This document shows, in pieces, positions 46,920-57,499 of a stretch of DNA of 64,000 nt. Source of the stretch: Rhizophagus irregularis (lineage: Eukaryota; Glomeromycota; Glomeromycetes; Glomerales; Glomeraceae). Under the pieces are notes generated by a model. The model saw only the letters and a program-made list of their open reading frames with translations. It was not told where the DNA came from and did not search any database. The stretch is taken from the NCBI RefSeq assembly GCF_026210795.1, contig NC_089439.1, positions 2,108,001-2,172,000 on the forward strand, written 5' to 3'. The stretch's first letter is position 1. Every line of letters starts with the position of its first letter. The position numbers were made by a program, and so were the translations under genes.

Positions 46920-47333
46920 ATGTCTCATAAACAAAGTAGAACACATCCGTATATTCAAAAAATAAACCTTGATAATAGCAAAAGAATTAGAAGAAAACCT
47001 CAAAAACTTTGTTATAATTGTAAAGAAACAATTGATTGCGTCAAATTAGTTTCCAACAAAGTAAATAAGATTGAGGAAATTGTGAATAATTTTAAAAACA
47101 TTAAAAAGAAGCCTGAAAAGCTTTCTAAATTTAATGCAAAATTTACCTTAAATAATGTTCCCTGCGAATTGGAATACGACCTATCAAGTTTTACTTTAGA
47201 AAATCTACAAAAACTTGTTGCTATTACTACACAATTTTACAATCCTAATTCTCCCTCAAACAATTCTCCCTCGAGCAATTCTCCCTCAAGCAATTCTCCC
47301 TCAAGCGATGATTTTTCTGAATCATCTAACTGA
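46920..47333 (+). CDS. Family A small CxxC protein, long form
   Basis: This is a 137-residue protein of unrecognised function and the longest intact family A copy. The ATG at 46920 (MSHKQSRTHPYIQKINLDNS) fits the family start; an earlier in-frame ATG at 46887 is not conserved. Domains in order: a basic N-terminal segment (KRIRRKPQK), CYNCKETIDC (C-x2-C-x5-C), a charged helix (SNKVNKIEEIVNNF), a lysine-rich linker, the core FNAKFTLNNVPCELEYDLSS, a helix FTLENLQKLVAITTQF, and a tail of NSPS repeats ending DDFSESSN. The core could be a beta hairpin plus helix; this is inference. The tail repeat is almost perfect at DNA level, suggesting recent slippage. GTATATAATG immediately at the start resembles the family's CGTTATA-ATG context. 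Confidence 0.78.
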   Translation: MSHKQSRTHPYIQKINLDNSKRIRRKPQKLCYNCKETIDCVKLVSNKVNKIEEIVNNFKNIKKKPEKLSKFNAKFTLNNVPCELEYDLSSFTLENLQKLVAITTQFYNPNSPSNNSPSSNSPSSNSPSSDDFSESSN

Positions 47334-47339
47334 AAAATG

Positions 47340-48590
47340 AAATACGAAACTTTCTACTATTCTTTATCATTAGTATTCGACGAATTAATTATTGGCAAAA
47401 TCTCGTCTCGTTACTTGTTTATTTCGTTTTATTTTTAAAAATAGCAAAATAACTTCAACCCTTACTCGTATTATTCGTATTATAGATATTTTTTTTTATT
47501 ATTTGACATCGAAATTTTCGTAATTCTCAATCGGAAAAGCCCGATTAAATTAATTAATAATTAATAATCGTAACTTTTCAAATCGAATCATTTTTTATTA
47601 TTTATGTGAATGTACACACTAATTTATAGATCATTGCGTCATTTGAGTAATGACCAATTCGGAATTTTTCTCCGTATCTTTATTAATTAATAGAACTTTT
47701 TCCGTAGTAGTGCAAACATCTTATAATAACAATAAAAACTTTTCGGACATTTCCATATGCGCGGTTCTTATCATGTTTAATATTTTATTTCTAAATCATA
47801 CGTCTCGTTTCTTCTTTACCTAAAAAGGCAGTAAAAAATGATTGTGTGGAATTTATGGTTAAAAAAAAAATATTTTTTTAACGTCAGTTTCACGAGTCTT
47901 ACGTATTACCAAATAATAATTTTTTTGCTTCGGACTTACAGTACATATATACATGGTCGATACATACTCTATCCACTATAAGCGGTAATTCAGTAGAGCA
48001 AAATTATGATAAATAATATTGTCCACGGATCTTATCAATCAATCATCTGCAGAAGCGCTTTCCGACAGAAAAAGATAAGAAAATATTATAAATCCTTTGA
48101 TACCGATAAGAAAACATGTCCGACTGAATTAATAAATTAACTCGATATGTATTACTAGAATTGTATGTTTTTTATTACATAGTTAGTTATGGTTATTATT
48201 ACTAATTAATTATTTGTAATATTAAAAATAATTATTTATAAAGCAAGAATTTTTTTATTTGTAATGCTACGCTTTGTCGAATGTTTGACACAAATTTAAA
48301 TGAATTTGAAATTTATTTAAAAAATTGTTTATATTTTATTGAATATAAAAAACCATGAAATTTTTCTTGTCCATATTTAGTTTTAAACGTAAAGTAGTTT
48401 TTTTTTTGTAAAATTGATTATTAAAAAAAAAATGCCGATCATTTCTAGAAAGATCTAGTGCTAAAATTTAAATATTCATTATAAAATGGTGTATAAAGTA
48501 ATCATAGTATGACGTATAACAAACTAATATGATACCATAAAACGCTTTAAGGATAGAGTGGAATATACCGAGGATTTACCTGAGGGTGTT
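47340..48590. other. AT-rich intergenic sequence
   Basis: No clear copy of the 3' signature follows the 46920 gene. Nothing else was recognised. Confidence 0.45.
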
Positions 48591-48593
48591 TCT

Positions 48594-48690
48594 TATATAT
48601 ACATATATATATATATATATGTTGTATTTTATATATATATATTGATATATATATATATATGTTGTATTTTATATATATATATTATTATAT
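48594..48690. repeat. Compound TA repeat, two units
   Basis: A TA run followed by GTTGTATTTTATATATATAT is present twice in succession with a spacing of about 46 bp. Confidence 0.75.
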
Positions 48691-49142
48691 ATGTCGTATA
48701 AGAAACTAAAAAGTAAATCTTTATTGAATTACTACTGTAATTATTAATCAAAAAAAACCAGCGATTCGGAATTAATGAATAATATCGAGTAAAAAACAGA
48801 ATGTGTAGAATAATCAAAGTCATATAATTACAATACCTTTGTCAAAAAAAAAAGAAAATTGAAATAATAACGCATAACGTTGTGGATTTCTATCTTCCTT
48901 TCATCTCTTAAACAAATTTTGATAAAAAATTTGTATGACATAATTATGTTTAGTAAATTATATCCTGTAAAACTAACCTTATTTAGAAATCACCCCATTT
49001 TTTTAATTTATTATTTTCGTAATTACAAAATAAAAAAGGGAATCGTTTCCTATTTTTGATTTCTCACCTCCTTTTTTAAGAAAAAAAAAAAAGTTTGTTC
49101 AATAAATTTAATTAATTTTAATTTAAAGATACGATCAACTTA

Positions 49143-49290
49143 GCGAGTAGTAAATTCATTATTTTTGATTGGTTCAGTATCCGAACAATATTAACAATAC
49201 TTAGTTAAAATAAGGGTTTAAAGATATGTAGTGCTCATGTTTTCATATGGACCTTTAATTGTCAAAAAAGTATTAAATGGATCCTATCAA
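49143..49290 (-). repeat. Dispersed repeat R3, copy 2
   Basis: Inverted relative to copy 1 at 41521-41745, with the same order of conserved blocks. Confidence 0.65.
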
Positions 49291-49474
49291 AAAAAAAAAA
49301 AGATTATCAAATTATGTATTTCATACATCTTGTATAAAAGTGGTTTCTATTATGAACTGTAGCATTAGATCATGTTTCAGTTTAATTATCATAAAATCTC
49401 CTTTTAATAAATATCTATTGTTAACTATTATTATCTAATTTTATAATACTATAAAAATTTTTTAAATAAAAATG

Positions 49475-49887
49475 GAGGTCGTCTAAAGCAGGGGCAAATC
49501 ACGTGACTTCGAAAAAAATTGTTTTCATAAAATAAAACTTTTTACCATATATTCAACCATTCTAAACACACATCCTAAATGCATTTTTGCCTGCTCTGCA
49601 AGTTTACTTAGAGCGCAGAGTAGGGTTTTGAATGCTGTTTTTGATTTATTTGACTTTTTCAATTTCGTTATCCATTTTTGGATATGATCGGCAAAGTTTC
49701 GTTCATTCATATGTAAAGTCAAAAACAATATTCATAATCCACTTTTTTTCCTTAAGTAAACTTGCAAAGCAGATAAAAATACGCTTATATTATGATTTTA
49801 AAGTTTCTATTAATCTTTCTTTATAAAAAATTAATCTAATTAAAATTACACCGAATCACGTGATTTGCCCCCGCTTTAGACGACCTC
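49475..49887. mobile_element. hAT-like MITE with 8-bp target duplication
   Basis: GAGGTCGTCTAAAGC at the left and GCTTTAGACGACCTC at the right belong to inverted repeats of about 31 bp with one mismatch. TAAAAATG is duplicated exactly on both sides (49467-49474 and 49888-49895); an 8-bp duplication is the hallmark of hAT transposition. The 413 bp have no credible ORF. An internal inverted pair (GCAAGTTTACTTA with TAAGTAAACTTGC) is also present. Confidence 0.85.
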
Positions 49888-49899
49888 TAAAAATGGCAT

Positions 49900-51020
49900 G
49901 TTCTCTTTCCTAATTTAGAAAAGAAAAAAAAAAAAATTTTTTTTGTACATTTTTTTTCATCATCAAGACCCCAATCATAGATTATTATTCGATTTTTTAT
50001 TGTGTAAAAAATTTTGAGTAAAATTCCGATAAATGATTTTCATTCCGAAAAAGCTCCGATATGTGATCAATTTTCTAAAAAAATTCTATAGGAGATATTT
50101 TAATGACGCACTACATTTAAATAGTACTACTATAAAGTGTACACTATCACTATCAGAATTAAATGTAAAATTCCATGGCTTGACCTTTAATGCAGTTAAT
50201 TTACGTATTATTATGCGGATCCTTTTATTGGGGATGCATTTAATTAATGGAGACCGTTGTTAAATCCGGAGTGAATTATTCATTGACCAAGTGATGACAT
50301 CAATCCAGTATCAAAACCAATCATGTATCGACTCATTAGTTGAGCGGGAGGACAAAACCCGATACGCGTAGTATATAGTCACATAAAAAACATTGTTAAT
50401 AACACTCCTAAAATTTATTTTTAAAATTTCTCTTTAATTGCCAGTTGTGAGAATTATGTCCAGACTGACTGATGGCAATAATACATTTTCTACACTTGCA
50501 TATCTTGTAATTGGACCTAAAATAAGGCCCCAAATTACTATTAAATGTATGTGAATAATGTGATCACATGTGTACAATTTTCGTAAGTCAAACAAATGAT
50601 GTACTTTATCTATCGAAAATACTCTAAAAAAAAAAATTAATAGTAACTGTCACGTCAAACTCGTCTTCACCCATCTCTCTTAAAGGTAAATTATTAGTCC
50701 GGAGCGAAAGCGAAGGGCTATATCCTATTCGTGTCGGTTTCACAAATACTCGTTGTCCGCCTGAGTCGATGTCATCCATTCGTATTAGTTGGTTCTTTCG
50801 GTTACATTGTTTATGCATGTGATAAAAATAGAACAAAAATTGTGATTACGATATACCGCTTATTTTTAGTAATCAGAAAACAATACTTTTTGTTTCAATT
50901 TTCTATTTATTCAAAAAATAAGAAAAATAAACAAACTGTAACGAAATAAATGTAATATAATATAATTTTTGTTTAATCCGAATTTTATAATGACGAAACA
51001 TCCTTTATTTTTTTTGATGT
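49900..51020. other. Intergenic sequence
   Basis: A CTCCGGA-type patch near 50695 (AGTCCGGAGCGAAAGCGAAG) resembles the sequence around the nested elements at 55.4-55.9 kb. No supported gene was found. Confidence 0.4.
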
Positions 51021-51030
51021 ATATTCTTTT

Positions 51031-51374
51031 GGGTATTGCTAAATATCACCAGTAGTGATTGTCACTACACGCAAAATATTTTTTAAAATTTTTGACTGAG
51101 ATATTGTTTAGATAGTTTTTGAGAAAAACTGGAAAGTTTGATTTTATAAGTAAATACAATTTTTTGTTTTAAAAAAGATTTTTTTTAGTCGAATTTTCAA
51201 AATTTTAGTGTGATTAGTATCTACTCAGGTTTTTTTACACATTTATTGTTTAAATTTGAAATTTTTGAAAAAAAAATTATGATGGTTTTTTTTTAACTCT
51301 GGCCAAAATTATAATTTTCGGCCAGAATTAAGTGGTGTGGTGATGATCACCACTGGTGATATTTAGCAATACCC
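51031..51374. mobile_element. Mutator-like MITE with 9-bp target duplication
   Basis: GGGTATTGCTAAATATCACC at the left is matched by GGTGATATTTAGCAATACCC at the right. TATTCTTTT is duplicated exactly at 51022-51030 and 51375-51383; a 9-bp duplication fits Mutator-type elements. The 344 bp contain two GGCCA motifs (CTGGCCAAAATTATAA and GGCCAGAATTAAG) near the right end and no ORF. Confidence 0.85.
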
Positions 51375-51389
51375 TATTCTTTTTATTCG

Positions 51390-52300
51390 AATTACCCGTG
51401 TTTAATTAAGTTTAATTAAGTTAATGATTTCGCTTTCACTCCGGACTCCCAACGGTTATTATCGTTCCCTAGTATAGAATATACCCGATTAATATTTTTC
51501 AAAATTATAATAAATTTTAAGGCAGTATGAACCACTCTACAGCTTCAAGTATTCTCACGCCTCCAAAACTATAGATTCAAGGCTTATAAAGTAAGTTAAT
51601 TCAAATAGGAACATTAAAAAATGATGGATATTGCAAATAACAATTTAATATTTTAACTTTATAAAATAAATTTTAACGCCTGTAGCAGTCTTGACTTAAG
51701 AAGCAAGCTTCATATTTAACTGAAATATTTTCAAATCAGCTTAAAAAAATTGTTTATTTTTTAGTATAACTAATAAAAAAAGGTCAATAATTAATTACCA
51801 TGTTGTTTCTATCATATAATTATCCAGGATTTAATACTTATTAGAAGAGAGTTTCTTATATCTTTCCTATAATTTTTATGAGATTAATTTAAATATTATA
51901 TTTGTGGTCTCAACTATATGGCGGAATCATTGCTTGAAATTGTGAAATTGCGTAGTAATAACAAATTTATGTATATTTTTTTAAAATAAAATTTGATACA
52001 TATTTATACATATTTATATGAGAAATTATAAAAAGTAAATTTTGCATTAAATCTAAAACCTCATAAATATGATTGCATTGAAAGTGCTAAATCAGATTAT
52101 ATACTATTTAAAAAAAATCTTAAATTTACTCATCCTATCATACTATTTGTACAATAAATACAAGTTGCATATTTAGTAGCTAAAACATTAAAGTATGAAC
52201 ATTTAAAAAAAAAATCATATAAATTATATCATAATTTGTAAATTTCATAATGTATCTGAATAAAAATATATAGACCATATAAAAATACTAGTGAATTATA
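51390..52300. other. Intergenic sequence, family B flank in the right part
   Basis: From about 52130 the sequence resembles 16900-17000 (AAAACATTAAAGTATGAACA and following), the duplicated 3' flank of family B. The left part holds nothing recognised. Confidence 0.45.
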
Positions 52301-52308
52301 CTATAATA

Positions 52309-52321
52309 CTGTGTTTGTGAT
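52309..52321 (-). terminator. 3'-end signature of family B gene
   Basis: The minus strand reads ATCACAAACACAG, 98 bp after the stop codon of the 52419-52700 gene. One terminal base differs from the consensus. Confidence 0.4.
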
Positions 52322-52418
52322 GAAATAAAATTAAAAACATAAATTTTCACGAATATTTTCCAGCATCGAGACGAAGTTTTCTAAAAAAAATAATTTACGG
52401 CATGAAAAACATATTTTA

Positions 52419-52700
52419 TCAGCGAAACAATGAAGAGGAGGATACTGAACATCCAGTAGGTAATATTAAAGATTCGAAATTGTTGTTATCATAAAAACTC
52501 GTTCCGTTAAAGAAATCATTTTCAATGGGATTATTTGTAATTTGTGGCGTGGTCATTCGGGCGATTCGGTCAATAGTGGTAGAGTTATTTATCGGTCGAA
52601 TTTGTGCAACGCGATTTTGGTTTGTATCGATATTATTCACATTATTTGTCATATTAACAAATCGGGACGTCCTGCGTTGTCCATTATTTCTTGATGACAT
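52419..52700 (-). CDS. Family B small protein
   Basis: This is a 93-residue protein of unrecognised function. It begins MSSRNNGQRRTSRFVNMTNN, has an asparagine-rich segment, then RVAQIRPINNSTTIDRIARM, TTPQITNNPIENDFFNGTSF, YDNNNFESLILPTG and a serine-rich end (SVSSSSLFR). It aligns over its whole length with the gene at 29188-29466 without frameshifts. Differences are mostly conservative in the C-terminal half, which suggests the protein rather than only the DNA is being kept, although the number of copies is too small to prove this by eye. It is rich in Asn, Thr and Ile, with no targeting signal or known domain. Confidence 0.72.
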   Translation of the reverse strand: MSSRNNGQRRTSRFVNMTNNVNNIDTNQNRVAQIRPINNSTTIDRIARMTTPQITNNPIENDFFNGTSFYDNNNFESLILPTGCSVSSSSLFR

Positions 52701-52859
52701 TGGAAGATTTTTTTTATTTTGCGATATTTGTGTAAAAATTGATGGAAATTTTGTTTTTACTGAAGGAATTTTCAGAGCATTTTATAAGGAAAAATCTCAC
52801 ATATTATCAAGTTTTGCAGATATTGATTACAAGATAAATTAATAAAAAAAAGTTAAGCC

Positions 52860-54240
52860 ACACATATTGCATTCATCCTTTATTTTTATTAAATCCCTTT
52901 ATTATTGAACGAGTTATTCTTTTAATCAAGTATTCAATATTATCAAAATTTCTGTAGAAAAACTAACAATTTTTTTTTATCAGTCGTATTAATTTAACTA
53001 AATTCGGATTTAGGTTTATCTGTAACATTCTCACACACAAAGCATTGTTTTACGTTCTATCATTCTTCAATTCTAAAATAAGAATAAGGCACACAAACTT
53101 GCGTGAAATATTCAAATGTAAAATATTCTCCATGTTTAGATTTGGTTAGTTGGATTTCGATATACTTACTGTATTTCAAAGATATTATTTACTTCCGCTA
53201 TTCCGATATCAAGATTTTTTTTTTTATTACAGGAGCAGATTAAATGACAACTTTAGCCTGTTTTACAAACCGGTTTTAATAGGACCACCAGGCTTGAGCC
53301 TCCTGGACATTTTCCTGACATTTTCTGGACAATTCTTTTTTTATAGGGGCGCGCGAGGTAAGCTCATAATAACAAACCGTTAATTCAGTCTTAATTCATA
53401 TTTACGGGTATCTCGATTATTTTTGAAAATTTTTTATCAACTTGAACTTGAAAGAAACATACCAAGTGAGAATTTATTTTCATAATTAATATCACTGTCA
53501 TCATTATTCGACCGTGTATTATGTGTATCATTAGTAATAAAGAACAATAATTTAAACATTTACCGGTTTTATAAAACGCTTATTATTTTACAACAGATTT
53601 TGATAATGTTTCAAAGATGGTTTAATGATTATTATGCGATGTTTTCGATTTTCTTTTTTAAAATAAAGCAAATTAATTGAAGTCCTGCTTCTAAAAATAC
53701 CTCTACAAACGTTGCGTGATGAAAAGTAATAAGTAGTTTTAGACATTACATAAAAAATTTCGAGATGAAAGAATCATGGATGATCGATCGTTCTGATAAC
53801 GTGATATTTGTCTTAATATGGTTTCATATATATAGCAAACTGTTAGATATTTATCTAGAAAAAGATTTTGGACATGTGAAATCATTTAAACCACTTTACA
53901 TTCAGTTAGGTTGATTTATTATGAATATACCTTATCTTAACGTTAAATGTAATCCGTTTCATAAACAAGAAAAGTGTTTTCATATTGTTGATGAACATTT
54001 TTCTTTGCGAGTACTTAACCTAAAAGTTTAATCCATACAATAGATTTGGGATACGATTTTATTCAAATAAAAAAAAAATTGTATGTTTAATATCTAAATA
54101 CATTATTAAATATGATATTGGTTATAAGCCAACTATTTTTTTTTTTTTATACATACTATACCTTTTTATATGGATAATCCGGGCCTTACAGATGGTATCA
54201 GCCAGAAATCCGGAATGTAATCTAGACCGAGGATAGAAAA
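52860..54240. other. AT-rich intergenic sequence
   Basis: A small hairpin (CCAGGCTTGAGCCTCCTGG) lies at about 53288-53306. Nothing else was recognised. Confidence 0.4.
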
Positions 54241-54249
54241 AAGGGATCA

Positions 54250-54345
54250 TATTTTAGTATATAACGCCGGCAAAGAGTATTATAATGCCAGTCAACTTCA
54301 TAATGTATTTAAAGCGCTTATTTTCGGGTAAATTACCGAAGCTAA
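54250..54345. mobile_element. Eroded relative of the TACCGTATTTT elements
   Basis: ACGCCGGCAAAGAG, TAATGCCAGTCAACTTCATA and GCGCTTATTTTCGGG correspond in order to parts of the element at 59188-59323. The tips are no longer recognisable. Confidence 0.4.
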
Positions 54346-54465
54346 TATTAAATGATAAATCATTCCGTCTTTAGATAAGAATGAGCTTAGCATATTGTTT
54401 TTGGTTGCAACAGAACATGGGAGCATGTGTTATCAAAAGTGGCATTTCAACGGACTAGAAATTGG

Positions 54466-54493
54466 AACAGGTTAAGATTAATCTTAACCTGTT
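54466..54493. repeat. Perfect 28-bp palindrome
   Basis: AACAGGTTAAGATT is followed immediately by its reverse complement with no loop. It has the size of a dimeric protein-binding site, but no nearby gene suggests a role. Confidence 0.8.
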
Positions 54494-55443
54494 AATTACT
54501 GGGATAACTAATGCAGGTTGTAATAGTGATGATCATGTGTTATTAACATTTTTTATTTATGATTTGATTATTAACATCAGAAAATCTAATATTTTGATAT
54601 GACGATAATGAACCTTAAAAAATTCATCTGAAAGTAATCATCATCATCATTATCTATATTAAAAGAATATATAAATATTCTTCTCAAAAAATTGAATTCT
54701 AAGTTTTCGTATCATCTCTGAATTCATTTTACTTTGCATAACGCAAGATCCGTTGATAAAAAAACCAGGCTAATATTTTTTTTTTTAGGATCAAAAAGTA
54801 TAAAATAATATTACTCGAGATACGAAGATATAAGTTGTGTTTATTTATTTAAGTTGGTGTCTCCACGAGAGAAAACTCCAATTATGGCATTTGTGTTCCA
54901 TTTATGGATAATGTACGAAAAAAAATATACTGTGTAATTTGCTGTTAATGAAAGAACTTTATAATCCGACTCGCTAGGTTTGAATAAGTGTAAAAACGCT
55001 CAATAAAAGGGTATGGTTAAATTCACTGACAATCACTTCGCCGACAAACGTTTCACCGATAGTCATTTAACTGACGGTTCATCTTGCCAGTGTCAAAGCT
55101 ATTTTTAAAGTAACTAATTTAGTTTTTTTCTCATCTAAAATAATAAAAATGGTAAATAAAAAAACTTGGGGCTATGTACTCGTACATATTAATAATTACT
55201 AACATGCGATAATAAAAAATTTGAGGCTTACTGTACATATTTACTAAATTAGGATTATTATAGATAATGATCGGCGCGCCAACACTGTGGCAAAGCGCCT
55301 AATTTCAATATGCGGCTTTTTATCAAGCCGAAGCGGATAAATCTGCGCCTATTTTCAACAAAATTACCGCTTGTTTAACATTTTGTTGGTAATACGATAC
55401 AGGAAAAGGCAATAAACAGGAAACGGGAACCGTTGTAAGTCCG

Positions 55444-55584
55444 CACAGTAAATAGTTTTTGTATAAATTTATACCAATCGGGCTCATTGGCTCGAAATTA
55501 GCTTAAATTTATGCAAAAAAATAATCCAAATTTAAGCCAATCTAGACATTTGGTACAAACTTATACAAAAAACTATTTACTGGG
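55444..55584. mobile_element. MITE with CAGTAAATAG ends
   Basis: CAGTAAATAGTTTTTGTATA at the left and TATACAAAAAACTATTTACTG-type sequence at the right are inverted repeats of about 32 bp. CCG flanks both sides (55441-55443 and 55585-55587), and removing the element restores AGTCCGGAGCGAA, a sequence found uninterrupted near 50698. Confidence 0.75.
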
Positions 55585-55677
55585 CCGGAGCGAAAAACTA
55601 AAATTTGCGATCTCATTGGTGACTATCACGTGACGGACAGAGAAATTCACGTGATCGATTTTTTGTGCGTAGACATA

Positions 55678-55819
55678 CAGTCAAACCTTTATATAACGAT
55701 ATGTTGGGACATATATAAAATTTTTAGAAAATATCGTTATATCAAAGTTATGCCGATATTTATATGTCCTCACATATAGTGGGAAAATAAAATTTTATCG
55801 GTATATCGAGGTTAGACTG
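55678..55819. mobile_element. Tc1/mariner- or pogo-type MITE
   Basis: CAGTCAAACCTTTATATAAC at the left is matched by the inverted ATATCGAGGTTAGACTG at the right, with TA on each side. It is related to the element at 13125-13278 and to the fragment at 14985. Confidence 0.75.
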
Positions 55820-56009
55820 TATATTGTCCTTCGCTTCGCTCCGGATAAAAATTTGATGTATAGTAAATTAAACGCTTATATTATAATTATATGCTAATTA
55901 AATGCTAAAAGTCGCATAATAGGAGTGAAATAAGCGGTTATCATGTTGAAATAGGTGCAGATTTGTCTGCTCTGGCTTGCCATAAAAAAGTCGACCCGTG
56001 TTTTATATT

Positions 56010-57000
56010 CCATTTTTTTCCCCATAAAAAGCTCATATTTCCAGAATTAATTTACATTTTCGGAGTCTTACTTGCCAAGTTTATTAATTGGCTATAATTT
56101 GTTAAAATTAATAAAAAGGAAATCCGTTTGAAAAATTGAGTAATTAATAAAACACTTGTACTTTGCTGTGGAATGTTCGCGATAAGCCTCGATGTGTTTA
56201 CATTATTAATGGGTATGTTAGGTCGAAAATGTCTTCTTACAATTCATTGTCTTTTTAGTTGTTTCTGTCTTTTTAAGAAGGCATTTTCATTTGTATAACG
56301 TATTTTAAAAAATAATATGCGTATATTAGGAGGACGCGTTAAAATCGGGACATTGCTTAATTGTTTTTGCCCTGTTATTTAGACGACTGTGTATTAAAAT
56401 TTTTTGTAAAAGAAATAATTTAACCTATTGGCGTTCATGAAAGTAAACCTTGGTCACATTTATACAAAATTATGCAAGTTTAATCAACCAATATGAATAC
56501 CATCTTTGATTATATTACACAAAACAAATCGTGCCTTTATCCTTTCTTTTTTTTTCGAAATTAATAAATGAAATTTTATCTCTAGTTAGAAAGTGAAATC
56601 TTTTATAGTGAATATTCGGTAGTTTATGAAAATTATACACTTGTTTCAATAAAAAAAAAATCAAACGATATATACAAAAAGACGTACGATAAATATGTGT
56701 AATACATTCCTCCTCAATATGGCTGTGTTTTTTTTATCGCTCACTCTAGTATCTTATCTATGTTTTTACTACTTAACAATTAACCGTAATTGAAATTAAA
56801 AAAAAATGCTAATATCTCGACAAAAATAATCGTGACAGAAAATAACACTATTTTGCTTATATGAAACTAAATAAAATATCCGATATTAAAAAAAATAAGA
56901 AGTTCGTTTTACATAATTATAAATTTTTTAATAAACTTATTGTTATATATAGAATAAACCTTAAAAAAATTCCGTAATCTTATAAGAAAAGCTTATATAT
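56010..57000. other. AT-rich intergenic sequence
   Basis: No gene or structured repeat was recognised. Confidence 0.45.
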
Positions 57001-57013
57001 AATCTTTCGTATG

Positions 57014-57026
57014 TGTGTGTTTGTGA
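57014..57026 (-). terminator. 3'-end signature of family A gene
   Basis: The minus strand reads ATCACAAACACAC, 75 bp after the stop codon of the gene at 57101-57478. Confidence 0.4.
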
Positions 57027-57100
57027 TAAACTGATAGTACGTTAAAGAAAAGTATTTAAATGAAGAGAAAACCGGTCATATTCAGGTATGATTTTTTGCG

Positions 57101-57478
57101 TTAATTTTCTTTGATAGTTTCATCATTTTTGTCGGAAGCGATAGAAGGAGGGATCATGAAATTTGCCAGTTTTTGTAAATTTTCGAGAGTAAATTGTGAT
57201 AAATCATATTCCACCTCACACGGTATATTGTTAAGTTTAAATTTCGCATTAAATTTGGAAATTTTATCGACTTCTCTCTTTGGGAGATTTTTGAATTTAT
57301 CGATAATTTTTTCGAATTTACTTACTTTATCAGAAAAAGTTTTAACACAATTACTCGTATCTTTACAATCCGGACAAAGTTTAGGAGGTCTTTTCCTAAC
57401 TCTCTTGCTATTATTTAGTTTTATTTTTTGAACGTATTGCGATTTCAGTTCATTTTGATTTGAACGTTTTGACGACAT
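57101..57478 (-). CDS. Family A small CxxC protein, long form
   Basis: This is a 125-residue protein of unrecognised function. It begins MSSKRSNQNELKSQYVQKIK, followed by a basic segment (NNSKRVRKRPPK), CPDCKDTSNC (C-x2-C-x5-C), the helix FSDKVSKFEKIIDKFKN, the linker LPKREVDKISK, the core FNAKFKLNNIPCEVEYDLSQ, a helix FTLENLQKLANFM and an acidic tail ending DKNDETIKEN. It matches the 46920-47333 gene in length, cysteine pattern and helix, but replaces the NSPS tail with an unrelated acidic one. It stands alone, without tandem copies, and shows no damage, which makes it the best candidate for a working family member. A TATA-like TTTATAGAG lies about 60 bp upstream on the minus strand. Confidence 0.78.
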   Translation of the reverse strand: MSSKRSNQNELKSQYVQKIKLNNSKRVRKRPPKLCPDCKDTSNCVKTFSDKVSKFEKIIDKFKNLPKREVDKISKFNAKFKLNNIPCEVEYDLSQFTLENLQKLANFMIPPSIASDKNDETIKEN

Positions 57479-57499
57479 TGCAAAATAAAATAACGGTTC

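Larger units (their letters stand above)
55312..56000. mobile_element. TIR element hosting two smaller elements
   Basis: AAGCCGAAGCGGATAAATCT followed by GCGCCTATTTTCAAC (from about 55334) is matched inverted near 55930-55980 (GTTGAAATAGGTGCAGATTT, then GCTCTGGCTT). The arms are about 50-70 bp and imperfect. Between them lie the elements at 55444-55584 and 55678-55819, so this outer element is the oldest of the three. Confidence 0.65.

Noticed and set aside
50033-50263. Open frame of 76 residues on the plus strand
   Set aside because: No family resemblance, no promoter and no copy elsewhere in the window.
53150-53383. Open frame of 77 residues on the plus strand
   Set aside because: It runs through a small hairpin and a homopolymer tract; the apparent protein is an artefact of composition.
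54188-54225. Possible retrotransposon primer-binding site (GATGGTATCAGCCAGAAATCC)
   Set aside because: It resembles the TGGTATCAGAGC site of some LTR elements but lacks GAG, and no terminal repeat or coding remnant lies nearby.
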